NCBI RefSeq assembly: GCF_001294625.1
Contig: NZ_CP012677.1
Coordinates: 3,286,001 to 3,350,000 of the forward strand
Length of the DNA: 64,000 nt
DNA from: Arthrobacter alpinus
Lineage (GTDB): Bacteria; Actinomycetota; Actinomycetes; Actinomycetales; Micrococcaceae
Reading direction: 5' to 3'
A program made the translations under genes and the position numbers. Shown piece after piece: positions 1 through 8,971 of this stretch (position 1 is its first letter; each line of letters opens with the position of its first letter). The notes beneath the pieces are model-generated. The model was given only the letters and a program-made list of their open reading frames with translations. It made no database searches and was not told the DNA's origin.

Positions 1-2992
1 TGTTGCCTTCCATGGCCAAGGTGATGTTGTTGAATGTGACGGACAGGACTGGGCCGGAACCGTAGTCGTGTCCTTGGAAAGCGACCTCCCCGGCGAATTG
101 CACCGTTCCACTTCGCTTGGCAGTGTCAATGGTTCCCTTGCCACCGGTGAAGACGAAGACATCGTTTGCCGTGGCCGCTTTGCCATTGAAGCCGACGTGG
201 CCCTTGGCAATGTTGCCGGTGATGTACTTGCGGAAGGATTCCTTCACGCCCCAGGAGAGTGTCCCGTTGACAATGGTGCCGGCCGTGCACTGGTCCTTGC
301 CCGGGTTCGGGGTGCTGGGTTCCAAGGGGGTCAGCGGAACAACCGGTTTCGTATCCGCTGGCGCAAAGATCTCAAAGGTGAGCAGGGCGAATTCCTCGAC
401 CACGGCAAGGGCCTGGATGCCTCGCCTCGCGGCTGAGGGTGTGGCTGTTGCCTTTACGGTGTAAGTGCCCGGCTTCTGTCTGGCCGGAACAGCCCAGGTG
501 GCGCTGAAAGTACCGTCCGCGGCAACTGTGACATCGTTGGCCGGAGCAAGCGCGCTCACGTCGAAGGAAAGAGGATCCAGTGCGACCCCTGCCTCGTAGA
601 CGTTCGCAAACGCGGGAACCCCGGCCTCGGTGAGGGCCACAGGCAGGCCCGCAGCCTTCACTCCCTCCGCGTCGGAGGTAGCGGACGCTGTGTCCAAGGT
701 CGCCACCACCACGTGGCGCAAGCTCTGAGCCGTTCCATCAGCTGACGTGCTGGTGACATCTGCACGCAGGGTCTTGTTCTTGACATCCACTGTCAGCTTG
801 CTGATGGTGATGTGAAGGGCTCCCTCGTGCCCCGCCATGGTCAAGGTGCCCTTGAACCCAGCAATTTTCCCTGTGGCGTCATAGCTTGCGGCCGGGAAGT
901 GGAAGGTGCCGTCCGGGTTGGCCGTGGCACCATCGCTGGCTGCAATATTGCCGTTGGCAATGGGGCCGGCAAGGTAGCTCCTGAAGGACTCCTTCACACC
1001 CCAATCCAGTCCACCAGTCGCGGGCGACGCCGGTCCGGAGACTGCCAAGACATTCTCACCTTCGGTGAAGGCAAGCACGCCCCCGGGGGTGAAGTTGCTG
1101 CCGGTGAACGTGATGGGCTGTCCGGCTTCGACAGCCTTCGCTTCGGTGTTGATTGCAGGAACCGGGACCTCCGGGGTCGGGTCCACCACCGGAGCCGATG
1201 GGTCCGCCCAGGCCAACGCCTGGAAGGCATCCTGCGAACGGTCATTGCTGTAGTCGTGGTCCGTGTTGTCGCCGAGCAAGGGTGAGTTGAAGGTCGCGAT
1301 GAACAGCTGGTCCTTCACAGCAGTGAATTCGCCGTTCTCAAAGACGGTGGTGACGCTGACTTCGAGGGGGCCGAAGGTACCGTCGGCGCGGACCTCAACA
1401 CGCTGGGCGCGTTCATGCAACGCCGGGCGGGCATTTCCGCCGGGCCCCTGGGCAACCTCGGCCACATAGATGACTCGGCCTGGTACGTAGCCGCTGCCGC
1501 TGACTCTCAGCGTGGAACCGTGTTTGAGCCCGTCTGCGGGGGTGACGCTGAGCGTTGCGGTTGACACCACAGGCGCATCGCCCACGGTGATGGGTGCGTA
1601 CAATTCCTGGGTAGCGTTCACGGTGCCGCCGGCAGCATAGGTATAGGCACCAAAGTTGCCCACCCCGGGCCACTCAACAGGCTCCCCGGAAACCACCTTC
1701 TTCTGCACCGTCAGCTCCGCAGCAAAGGAACCGTCAGCGGCAACCTCAACCCACTGACCCTTCACAGAAGACTGGTACGCCGGCACAATCAGGTCAAAGG
1801 CCGCCTGGCTCATGGCCCACTTCTGGTTCCCCACCACACGGGCCGAGGGTTGCGCACCCGACGACGGCTTCCACTCGTCAGCAAACTTGCCAAACACCAC
1901 ATACAAGCCGGCAGGGTTCCCGGCCGAAATGGGCGGCCTGGAACCGGAAGCGGCAACATTTGCCGCAGGATCGTACCCGGAACCCCGCACCAAAACCTTC
2001 GTCCCCTCGGGGACAGCAGCGGTCAACGGCGTCAGCCCATCAGCGGCAAAAACACTCAACGCAGGCCTCCATACCTTCGGCGCATCGCCCACCGTCAGCG
2101 CTGCAGGATCGGAGGAGACCACTCCCCCGGGGTTGCTAAATGCTGCGCGGTAGAGGTTCCCATTCAGGGCGGGATCGGCCACAACCACCAACTGTTCGCC
2201 GGTGGCTCCGGCAATATCGGTCCACGGACCGGTGCCGGCAGCGGAAAGCTGCCACTGCACGGAATCATGGCCCGTGGCCGCGGCGGTAAAGGTTGCCGTC
2301 TCTCCGGGCACCGCACTGACCGCGGCGGGCGAAACGCCCACCACAGGTGCCTGAACAACTGTCTTATACGTGACATTGAACGTCACCGGGTCAAAGGCGG
2401 CACCGGCATTGAAAACGTTGGAGAATGCGGGGACACCGTCGGCATGGATGGCTGAGGGCAGGGCGGTTCCAACAAAGGCCGTGCCCGTTTCCTGAACGCC
2501 AGCGGTATCCACCGTGGCGAACTTGACGTCGTCGTACTTCTCCAGAAGTCCGGTGCTCATGGAGATGCTTTCAACATCTGCCAGCAGCATCCCCTGGGCA
2601 AGGTCAATGCGGATGTCCGAGATATTGGTTGACAGTGCACCGTGGTGGCCCGTGAATGCCACAGATCCCCCAAAGGCAAGGGTCCTGCCGGCTGAGTCGA
2701 GTGCCACAGCCGGGAATCTTAGCGTTCCGTCGGGGTTGGCGCTGGCACCTCCGGCAGGGGTGATGGCACCCTTGGCAATGTTGCCCGTAATGTAGTCGCG
2801 GAAGAATTTACTCACGCCCCAGTCCAGCTGGCCGCCGGTCAGTTCAACGGCACTGGTGGTAGGACTGGCTGGAGTCGCCTCGTTGGCTTGGGCGCCTGTT
2901 GCGCCCGCGGCCAGGCCGGAGCCGGCGATGGCCAAGGTGGCCAGCACGCCCATGGGCCGCCTCCACCAAGGGGCACGGTGTGTTGACGGCAT
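1..2992 (-). CDS. HtaA-domain haem-binding surface protein (3' end outside window)
   Basis: The reading frame is open from an ATG at 2992 to the left edge (997 codons visible, no stop), so the C-terminus is missing. A signal peptide covers roughly residues 1-37. Three HtaA modules are recognisable from repeated motifs: QLDWGVSKFFRDYI near residue 52, GLDWGVKESFRSYL near 658 and LSWGVKESFRKYI near 910, the last cut by the edge. An Ig-like domain lies at about 220-310, with beta-rich spacers up to 650. HtaA domains bind haem at the cell surface in Corynebacterium and pass it to HmuT. The gene follows the 3019-3759 gene after a 26-base gap, so they probably form one operon divergent from hmuTUV. 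The family call is firm; direct haem binding is inferred. Confidence 0.9.
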   Translation of the reverse strand, partial: MPSTHRAPWWRRPMGVLATLAIAGSGLAAGATGAQANEATPASPTTSAVELTGGQLDWGVSKFFRDYITGNIAKGAITPAGGASANPDGTLRFPAVALDSAGRTLAFGGSVAFTGHHGALSTNISDIRIDLAQGMLLADVESISMSTGLLEKYDDVKFATVDTAGVQETGTAFVGTALPSAIHADGVPAFSNVFNAGAAFDPVTFNVTYKTVVQAPVVGVSPAAVSAVPGETATFTAAATGHDSVQWQLSAAGTGPWTDIAGATGEQLVVVADPALNGNLYRAAFSNPGGVVSSDPAALTVGDAPKVWRPALSVFAADGLTPLTAAVPEGTKVLVRGSGYDPAANVAASGSRPPISAGNPAGLYVVFGKFADEWKPSSGAQPSARVVGNQKWAMSQAAFDLIVPAYQSSVKGQWVEVAADGSFAAELTVQKKVVSGEPVEWPGVGNFGAYTYAAGGTVNATQELYAPITVGDAPVVSTATLSVTPADGLKHGSTLRVSGSGYVPGRVIYVAEVAQGPGGNARPALHERAQRVEVRADGTFGPLEVSVTTVFENGEFTAVKDQLFIATFNSPLLGDNTDHDYSNDRSQDAFQALAWADPSAPVVDPTPEVPVPAINTEAKAVEAGQPITFTGSNFTPGGVLAFTEGENVLAVSGPASPATGGLDWGVKESFRSYLAGPIANGNIAASDGATANPDGTFHFPAASYDATGKIAGFKGTLTMAGHEGALHITISKLTVDVKNKTLRADVTSTSADGTAQSLRHVVVATLDTASATSDAEGVKAAGLPVALTEAGVPAFANVYEAGVALDPLSFDVSALAPANDVTVAADGTFSATWAVPARQKPGTYTVKATATPSAARRGIQALAVVEEFALLTFEIFAPADTKPVVPLTPLEPSTPNPGKDQCTAGTIVNGTLSWGVKESFRKYITGNIAKGHVGFNGKAATANDVFVFTGGKGTIDTAKRSGTVQFAGEVAFQGHDYGSGPVLSVTFNNITLAMEGN

Positions 2993-3018
2993 GGGATTCC
3001 TGTTCGTTGCTGGATTGT

Positions 3019-3759
3019 TCACGGTTGGTTTCCGCCCTTGCGGCGGCGGGTCATGACAACGGCACCGGCGCCGGCGGCCAGCAGCACAGCGCCACCGGCG
3101 ACGGCAATGCCGGTGGTGGCGCCCGTCTTGGCCAGTGCGCCCGCGTCCTTGGACCCAGCTGCAGCGTCCGCTGGCGTCTGCGCAGCTGTGCCAAAGCTGA
3201 TGGGAATCATGACATCGGCGCTACGGTCGGCTCCGCGGGTGTGATCGGCCCGGGTGACAATGACGCAGCCGTTGGGTGCGGTGGCCTTGTCTTCACAATT
3301 AGTCAGGGCATCGGCGGCCTGCACCGACAAGGACACATTGAAGGAGCCCTTGCCGCCGGTTTCGGTGAATGGTTGAGCCAGGCCCTGGCCATAGGCTGGC
3401 GGGTTCGAGGAGATCCACACCGAACTTCCGCTCCCGCCGGTAGTATCCACTCCGCCCAGGCAGGGTGTGGCCGCCGCACCGGGGCCGTTGTTGAGGCACA
3501 CGCCCAGGTAGACGCCCTTGCCCAGATCAAAGCCCGCACCACTAACGTTAACGGCGTCGCCGGCTGCATTCAGGCCGGCCGCGCGGTCGACGCTGAGTGT
3601 TTGCCCGCCGGGTCCGCTGGCCGATTCGGCCATGGCCCCGGCGCCTGTTGCCAGTGCCATGCCTCCTGCTAGTCCCATGGCCGCGGCCACCCGCAGCGCC
3701 CGCCTCCTGTGCTCAAAGCGTGTTGCCGTGACAGATGTCCGGCCGGTATTTCCCCTCAT
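3019..3759 (-). CDS. LAKTG-anchored HtaA-associated surface protein
   Basis: This 246-residue protein starts at an ATG preceded by AAGGAGAAGC. A longer in-frame start at 3906 has no comparable ribosome site. Its signal peptide (AAAMGLAGGMALATGAGAMA) is followed by a beta-sandwich-like region with two cysteine pairs (VCLN...PCLGG and NCEDK...GCVIV). This resembles the Ig-like module found beside HtaA domains in coryneform haem proteins. The C-terminus has LAKTG, a hydrophobic stretch and a TRRRKGG tail, a sorting signal of the LAxTG type used by class E sortases. It is the first gene of the leftward haem operon and is divergent from hmuT. A role in haem capture or scaffolding is inferred from position; no HtaA module itself is present. 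Confidence 0.82.
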   Translation of the reverse strand: MRGNTGRTSVTATRFEHRRRALRVAAAMGLAGGMALATGAGAMAESASGPGGQTLSVDRAAGLNAAGDAVNVSGAGFDLGKGVYLGVCLNNGPGAAATPCLGGVDTTGGSGSSVWISSNPPAYGQGLAQPFTETGGKGSFNVSLSVQAADALTNCEDKATAPNGCVIVTRADHTRGADRSADVMIPISFGTAAQTPADAAAGSKDAGALAKTGATTGIAVAGGAVLLAAGAGAVVMTRRRKGGNQP

Positions 3760-3922
3760 GCTTCTCCTTGAATCAATGCGATTTTTGGGCACACACACCA
3801 GCACGCATGGCCTTTGACCTGCGCAAATACTCTTATTGCTGGTGTTAAAGCTCCCGTAGTGCGGTGAATGGACGACGCCGGTTGTTACCTCTAGCGGTGC
3901 TCTCAATTACGTAACACTAACC

Positions 3923-3961
3923 TGATGTAAACCTAACCTAACCTAGGATAGGCTTAGTTAA
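3923..3961. promoter_or_regulatory. two overlapping DtxR/IdeR-like iron boxes between the haem operons
   Basis: The divergent promoter region holds two 19-base segments that resemble the DtxR box TTAGGTTAGGCTAACCTAA. Bases 3923-3941 read on the minus strand match at 15 of 19 positions, and bases 3943-3961 on the plus strand match at 14 of 19. Between and across them runs a repeated CCTAA unit. The site lies about 70-110 bases before hmuT and 160-200 bases before the leftward surface gene. Haem uptake genes of Corynebacterium are DtxR-repressed, so iron control of both operons is a reasonable inference. Confidence 0.6.
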
Positions 3962-4031
3962 GAAAGTCGGTCCTTTTCCTTGGGTTCGGGAACCGATCAG
4001 CCTCGCCACCTTGGCCCTATCTGGGGAATCA

Positions 4032-5231
4032 ATGAAACTCGCCTTGCCCGAACTGCGCCCTCACACCGTTTCATTGCCCACTGGTTCACGGGGGGCGCGG
4101 CGGGGGCTACTTTCCACCGCGGCCTTGCTGTCCTTGGTCCTGACCGGCTGCGCGCCCGTGACGCCGGGAATCGTCGGCGCGGCCAGCAATGCGCCGGCAG
4201 CACCGGTGAGCGCATGCACCGACGGCACGGCAGGGAAACGTGAACTTCCCGCAGAATGGAGCGCAACGGGATCCTGGGCCGGGGCAACAAACGCCGCTTC
4301 ACACCAAGCTGCCACGGGCCCCACCACCGCCGAGACCGCAGGGATGACGCTGCCCAAGGTCGCCAGTGTTCCGACACCGGAACTGCCCGCCTCCGTGACG
4401 TCCTGTGACGGGGCGAACGTAGCGGTGACAGATGTGAGCCGGATCGTCACGATCGACCTCTACGGCACACTGACGGAAATCGTGCACGGCCTCGGACTTG
4501 GCGCCAACGTGGTGGGACATGACAGGGCCGCAAACTTCCCCGAGGCAGCCAATGGAACCGTTGTGACGCCGTCGGGCCATGATCTCAACGCCGAGGCCAT
4601 CACAGCCCTTGACCCCACGCTGATCCTGACGGACACCACCATTGGGCCCCTTGATATTCAGCAGCAATTGCGTGAGATTGGGATTCCCGTGATCTTCTTC
4701 GACCCCGCCCGCACGTTGCCGGGCATCAGCCACCAAATCAACGCGGTGGCCGACGCTTTGGGTGTTCCGGATGCCGGGGTGGAATTGAACACGCTGGTGG
4801 GGGCGGACATCTCGGCGGCTCTTTCCATGGTCCCTGCCGCAAGCACTCCTGCGCGTGTGGCTTTCCTGTACGTTCGTGGGACTGCTGGCGTGTATTTGAT
4901 GGCGGGCCCAGGCTCCGGCGCCGATGACATGATCGCCGCAGCCGGCGCCATGGATGTGGGGACGGATATCGGCCTGAAATTGCCCTTCACCCAGCTGACG
5001 TCCGAGGCCCTGATCAAGGCGGCCCCCGATGTGCTGCTGTTGATGACGGGCGGCCTGAAATCTGTGGGCGGGGTTGACGGACTGGTCAAGATTCAAGGTA
5101 TTGGCCAGACCCCCGCCGGCACCTCCCGACGCGTTGTCGACATCGCGGACGACTCCCTGCTGGGGTTCGGCCCCCGCACCGGGCAAAGCATCAAGGCACT
5201 TGCCACAGCCTTGCATGGGAGCCGATCTTGA
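4032..5231 (+). CDS. hmuT: haem ABC transporter substrate-binding lipoprotein HmuT
   Basis: This 399-residue protein has an N-terminal lipobox (LVLTGC) with the lipidated cysteine near residue 39, then an alanine-rich linker and a periplasmic-binding fold of the BtuF/FhuD/HmuT type. Typical HmuT motifs are visible: IVHGLGLGANVVGHDRAANF and TAGVYLMAGPGSGADDMI, whose tyrosine sits where HmuT proteins place a haem ligand. The ATG at 4032 is chosen because GGGGAA lies 6 bases upstream; an in-frame TTG at 4011 has no such site. The stop overlaps the hmuU start as TTGA. It would take haem from the HtaA surface proteins and hand it to HmuUV. Confidence 0.92.
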   Translation: MKLALPELRPHTVSLPTGSRGARRGLLSTAALLSLVLTGCAPVTPGIVGAASNAPAAPVSACTDGTAGKRELPAEWSATGSWAGATNAASHQAATGPTTAETAGMTLPKVASVPTPELPASVTSCDGANVAVTDVSRIVTIDLYGTLTEIVHGLGLGANVVGHDRAANFPEAANGTVVTPSGHDLNAEAITALDPTLILTDTTIGPLDIQQQLREIGIPVIFFDPARTLPGISHQINAVADALGVPDAGVELNTLVGADISAALSMVPAASTPARVAFLYVRGTAGVYLMAGPGSGADDMIAAAGAMDVGTDIGLKLPFTQLTSEALIKAAPDVLLLMTGGLKSVGGVDGLVKIQGIGQTPAGTSRRVVDIADDSLLGFGPRTGQSIKALATALHGSRS

Positions 5232-6379
5232 CCGCAACACTGCCCCCCAAAACCGTCAAACCGGCGCCCCAAGCGCCCCCGGCGAAGCGCCGTGGGCCAG
5301 TCAAAAACCGCCTCGTCCTGCTGGGACTGGGCATCGCCTTGGCAGCTACTGCCGTGATCGCCGCCGGCAGCGGCCAGCTAGGGGTCACCCCGCTGGAGGT
5401 GCTGGGCACCATCACCCACGGGTTCAACAACTGGGTGCAAAGCTGGCTGGACTTCTTCACGATCAATGTCACCAGCCCCTTCGCCATAGGCCCGTTGCCA
5501 GAACACGCACGCGGCTATGAAACCCTCTGGGCGGTGCGGTTCCCGCGCGTGGTCCTGGCCATGATCGTCGGGGCGGCACTGGCCTGCTCGGGCACAGTCA
5601 TGCAGGGCGTGTTCGGCAACCCGCTGGCCGAACCTGCCGTGGTGGGTGTTTCCTCCGGCGCCGCGGTGGGTGCCAGCACGGCCATCGTGACCGGGCTGGC
5701 CGGCTACGGGAACTGGGTGGTGGCCCTGTTCGCATTCTTGGGCGGGCTTCTGACAACACTTTTGGTTTACAGTCTCTCGCGCAGCAAGGGCCGCACCGAG
5801 GTTGTCACGCTCGTTCTGACGGGCATCGCCGTCAACGCCTTCACCTTCGCCATGATCGCTTTCTACACCTACGTGGCCGATCCCAATGCCCGTGAACAAC
5901 TGATCTTCTGGCAGCTGGGCAGCCTCAACGGCGCAAGCTGGATCAGCGTGGGATCCGTGGCTCCATTGTTGATAGTGGGGCTGGGCATGGCTTTTGCGGC
6001 GGCCAAGAAACTTGATTTACTCTCCCTAGGCGAGCGTTCGGCGCGGCACCTGGGTGTTAACGTGGAACGCCTGCGCATGATCATGATTGTCACGGTGGCC
6101 TTGCTGGTGGGCGCCGGGGTAGCCTTCACCGGGATCGTGAGCTTTGTGGGCCTGGTAGTGCCACACCTGATCCGCATCATTGCCGGCCCCGGACACAAGC
6201 TGCTCCTGCCCGCCAGTGCGCTGGGCGGCGCGCTCCTGGTCTTAGTGGCAGATTTGGCCGCCCGCACCCTGGTTCCATATTCGGACCTGCCACTGGGCAT
6301 GCTGACGGCGCTGATCGGCGGGCCATTCTTCTTCTGGCTGCTGCGACGCACCCGCAACGAACAAGGTGGTTGGGCGTGA
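5228..6379 (+). CDS. hmuU: haem ABC transporter permease HmuU
   Basis: This 383-residue FecCD-family permease begins at a TTG that overlaps the hmuT stop. A GGGAG upstream serves as a ribosome site. A hydrophilic N-terminus of about 30 residues precedes roughly nine to ten membrane segments. Family hallmarks include NPLAEPAVVGVSSGAAVG and the C-terminal GIVSFVGLVVPHLIRII followed by SDLPLGMLTALIGGPFF. These proteins form a homodimeric channel for haem or siderophore import powered by the ATPase HmuV. Overlap on both sides indicates tight translational coupling within hmuTUV. Confidence 0.92.
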   Translation: MTATLPPKTVKPAPQAPPAKRRGPVKNRLVLLGLGIALAATAVIAAGSGQLGVTPLEVLGTITHGFNNWVQSWLDFFTINVTSPFAIGPLPEHARGYETLWAVRFPRVVLAMIVGAALACSGTVMQGVFGNPLAEPAVVGVSSGAAVGASTAIVTGLAGYGNWVVALFAFLGGLLTTLLVYSLSRSKGRTEVVTLVLTGIAVNAFTFAMIAFYTYVADPNAREQLIFWQLGSLNGASWISVGSVAPLLIVGLGMAFAAAKKLDLLSLGERSARHLGVNVERLRMIMIVTVALLVGAGVAFTGIVSFVGLVVPHLIRIIAGPGHKLLLPASALGGALLVLVADLAARTLVPYSDLPLGMLTALIGGPFFFWLLRRTRNEQGGWA

Positions 6380-7206
6380 GGTTGTTGGATGCCTTCCGCG
6401 CACCGCCTGCCGCGATCCCGCAGCCGCTGGTGCCCGGGCGGCCCGCCATGGCAATGAAAGCCGTCACCGTGGAACTCGGCGTTAAGCGTGTACTGTCGGC
6501 AGTGGATTTACCGGTACTGGCCGGCGAGGTACTGGCCCTGGTGGGACCCAACGGAGCTGGCAAGTCAACGCTGTTGGCCGCTCTGGCCGGGGATACACCC
6601 CTGACGTCCGGACGCATTGAACTGGCAGGGCGCGCGCTGGCCGGCTGGGGTCCAGATCAGCTCGCGCTGCGCCGCGCCGTCCTGCTCCAACAGCAGTCGC
6701 TGAGTTTTCCGTTCAGCGTTCTCGAGGTTGTGCGCATGGGCCGGGCACCGTGGGCCAACACCGCAGCAGCGGCGAATGATGATGAGCTGGTCGCCACAGC
6801 CATGACCGACACCGAGGTGGGCATGTTTGCGCTGCGCAAGTTCTCCGCCCTGTCCGGGGGCGAGAAGGCGCGGGTGGCGCTGGCCCGCGTGCTGGCCCAG
6901 GACACCGGGGTGCTGATGCTAGACGAGCCCACGGCCGCTCTGGATTTACGCCACCAGGAACTGGTGCTGCAGGTGGCTAGGCGCCGCGCCCAGGCCGGGA
7001 AAGCCGTCGTGGTAGTCCTGCATGACCTCAATCTTGCGACCGGCTACGCGGACAAGGTGGCGGTGCTGGACCAAGGAAAACTTGCCGCGCTGGGCACCCC
7101 GTCCGAGGTACTGGGGACTGAGCTGCTCAGCCGCGTCTATAACTACGACATTGATGTGATGGAGCATCCCGTCACCGGTCGGAGCATTATTTTGCCCCGG
7201 CGGTGA
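6376..7206 (+). CDS. hmuV: haem ABC transporter ATP-binding protein HmuV
   Basis: The 276-residue ATPase shows Walker A (GPNGAGKST), Q-loop (LLQQQSLSF), signature (LSGGEKARVALAR), Walker B (VLMLDEPTA) and H-loop (VLHDLNLA). It belongs to the FepC/HmuV group that energises haem and siderophore importers. The start is put at the GTG at 6376, which overlaps the hmuU stop as GTGA and follows AAGGTGG by six bases; a TTG at 6370 is also in frame. It is the last gene of hmuTUV. A haem oxygenase gene converges on it, with 40 bases between the stop codons and no clear terminator hairpin. Confidence 0.93.
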   Translation: MRLLDAFRAPPAAIPQPLVPGRPAMAMKAVTVELGVKRVLSAVDLPVLAGEVLALVGPNGAGKSTLLAALAGDTPLTSGRIELAGRALAGWGPDQLALRRAVLLQQQSLSFPFSVLEVVRMGRAPWANTAAAANDDELVATAMTDTEVGMFALRKFSALSGGEKARVALARVLAQDTGVLMLDEPTAALDLRHQELVLQVARRRAQAGKAVVVVLHDLNLATGYADKVAVLDQGKLAALGTPSEVLGTELLSRVYNYDIDVMEHPVTGRSIILPRR

Positions 7207-7246
7207 CGGAATCCTTCGCCACGGTGTTTCTAAGCGGGCCGTGTCT

Positions 7247-7957
7247 TCAGGCGGCCAGTGTGCGCGCCCGTTCAGCGGCCAGGCCCACGAACACTTCCCT
7301 GTTCAGTTCAAAGGACTCGGCGGCGAAGTCCAAGATGGCATCCTTCTGGGTGCGCGTGAAATCGGTGCTGTCTAGGCGGTCGCGGTAGGCGTCCTTGTAC
7401 GTCTTGGGCTTGGGGATGTCCGCGAAGGCATAAAAGTTCAGGCCCTCATCGGCGATGCCGTAGTGGCGCTTGACCATGCGTTGGATGATCGCCCCGCCGG
7501 AAAGGTCACCCATGTACCGCACGTAGTGGTGGGCCAGCAGGAATTCGATCGACGCCAGGCCCAGTGTCGCCAGCTTCTGCGCGTACGCCGCAGTGGCTGG
7601 CACAATGGCGATCCGCCCGTCAGTGAGCTGCTCTTCCCAATCGGCACCGTAGTGGTAGGCCAGATCGTCTTCAAGGGCGGAAACCCGCGCCAGCTTGGGG
7701 TCGATAAACCCACCCAGCTGGCTGTGGTTCGAGTGGAGCGCCAGGGCGTCCTCCATGGCCCGGTAAATCACCAAGGATTGCGCCAACAGGCTTGCCAGGG
7801 CTGACGCATCCAGCTTGCCACCCATCAAGTCCGCCACAAACGTGGACTCTTCTGCAGCCGAGTGCGCCGCGGCGGTGTGGGATTTCAGCTCCTGCGAGAG
7901 CCGTTCTGGTCCGCCGAGGGGGGCGGTGGCGGTGATTTCGGCAGCAGCTGCGGACAT
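7247..7957 (-). CDS. hmuO: haem oxygenase (biliverdin-producing)
   Basis: This protein of about 236 residues is a canonical haem oxygenase, opening haem to biliverdin, carbon monoxide and ferrous iron. The proximal histidine lies in KSHTAAAH and the distal helix motif GDLSGGAII is intact. The length fits HmuO of Corynebacterium (about 215) plus a short N-terminal extension. ATG 7957 is preferred because GGAG precedes it by seven bases; an ATG four codons earlier (7969) has no ribosome site. It completes the pathway set up by the adjacent uptake genes, releasing iron in the cytoplasm. It has its own promoter with a palindromic operator candidate. Confidence 0.93.
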   Translation of the reverse strand: MSAAAAEITATAPLGGPERLSQELKSHTAAAHSAAEESTFVADLMGGKLDASALASLLAQSLVIYRAMEDALALHSNHSQLGGFIDPKLARVSALEDDLAYHYGADWEEQLTDGRIAIVPATAAYAQKLATLGLASIEFLLAHHYVRYMGDLSGGAIIQRMVKRHYGIADEGLNFYAFADIPKPKTYKDAYRDRLDSTDFTRTQKDAILDFAAESFELNREVFVGLAAERARTLAA

Positions 7958-8005
7958 ATCTAACTCCATAATTAGGTAACAGTGTTCTTAGCTAATCAAT
8001 CTTAG

Positions 8006-8019
8006 TGACACTGTGTCAA
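8006..8019 (-). promoter_or_regulatory. hmuO promoter -35 overlapped by a 13-base palindrome
   Basis: On the minus strand TTGACA (8019-8014) is a perfect -35 hexamer about 55 bases before the hmuO start. It overlaps the perfect palindrome TGACACTGTGTCA at 8006-8018. AT-rich sequence with TTAGCTAA (7988-7995) lies at the expected -10 distance. A repressor bound here would block RNA polymerase. Which regulator binds is unknown; the sequence is not a DtxR-type box. Confidence 0.5.
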
Positions 8020-8126
8020 GTTAATACTCGTGCTGACTGCTGCGCAATTGCGGTCACGTAATCGTGCTTGGCCGGGGCTGCGCATAGACTTTGACGGGCG
8101 CCGGGCACGGAGGGCGCCCGCACACC

Positions 8127-8939
8127 ATGGACATGAACGAAGGCGAGGGCAGCGTGCTGGAAATGGGGGCAATCCTCCTCGCCGGCTTTTGGGCCGGCAT
8201 GATCAATGTCGTCGTCGGCTCCGGAACACTCGTCACCTTTCCGGTGCTCTTGCTCTTTGGGTACCCGCCACTGACGGCAAACATTTCCAACAACATTGGG
8301 CTGGTGGCAGGCGGGCTGTCCGGAACGTGGGGGTATCGCAAGGAACTGGCACCCAACCGCACGCTCATTCTCAGGCTACTGCCGGCGTCGACCTTGGGCG
8401 GGCTGGTAGGAGCGCTGCTCCTTCTGGTTTTGCCGGCGTCGGCGTTCAAGACAATCGTCCCGGCCTTGATCATCCTTGGCCTACTCATGGTGGCGTTTGG
8501 GCCGGCCCTGCAACGCTTGAGTGCACGACGCCGGCCCGTCACCTCCGCAATGACACCCACCAACGAAGGCCCGTCCCGTAGTGCAGCGGGATTGCTAGCA
8601 GGCATCTTTGTCCTTGGCATCTACGGCGGATACTTTGGCGCGGCGCAGGGAATCTTGCTCGTGGGGTTCATGAGCATTGTCACGACCATTGCCCTGCAGC
8701 AGATCAACGCCGTGAAGAACGTGCTCACCACAGCCGTCAATGGCATCGCCGCCATCACGTTCATCATCGTTGCGGGAGGTCACATCGATTGGAAAGTGAC
8801 AGCACTGATTGCGTGCGGGGCGCTTCTGGGCGGGTTCTTCGGGGCCAGATTTGGCCGCACTCTTCCTCCCGCCGCACTGCGGGCCACCATCATTGTGGTG
8901 GGCACGGCAGCCCTGGCAAAGATGCTCCTTTTCCCCTGA
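8127..8939 (+). CDS. TauE/SafE-family membrane permease
   Basis: The protein has about 270 residues and eight or so membrane segments. It has the family pattern of paired repeats: AGMINVVVGSGTLVTFP near the start and GIYGGYFGAAQGILLVG after a central loop. TauE/SafE proteins are thought to export or import sulfur-containing or small organic anions; the substrate here cannot be told from sequence. The ATG at 8127 is a compromise. In-frame alternatives exist at 8133 (ATG) and at a GTG near 8154 that has a better GGCGAGG site. The gene stands alone, divergent from hmuO and converging on the MFS gene. Confidence 0.82.
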   Translation: MDMNEGEGSVLEMGAILLAGFWAGMINVVVGSGTLVTFPVLLLFGYPPLTANISNNIGLVAGGLSGTWGYRKELAPNRTLILRLLPASTLGGLVGALLLLVLPASAFKTIVPALIILGLLMVAFGPALQRLSARRRPVTSAMTPTNEGPSRSAAGLLAGIFVLGIYGGYFGAAQGILLVGFMSIVTTIALQQINAVKNVLTTAVNGIAAITFIIVAGGHIDWKVTALIACGALLGGFFGARFGRTLPPAALRATIIVVGTAALAKMLLFP

Positions 8940-8971
8940 CCCCTGCCCGCGAGGTGAGCGTTCCAGCGGCT

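Noticed and set aside
4299..5240. A 313-codon open frame antisense to hmuT
   Set aside because: hmuT is unambiguous and in an overlapping operon; the antisense frame has no ribosome site or known domain.
7973..7991. DtxR box upstream of hmuO (TTAGGT...)
   Set aside because: Only the first half resembles the consensus; the second half does not match, so it was not called.
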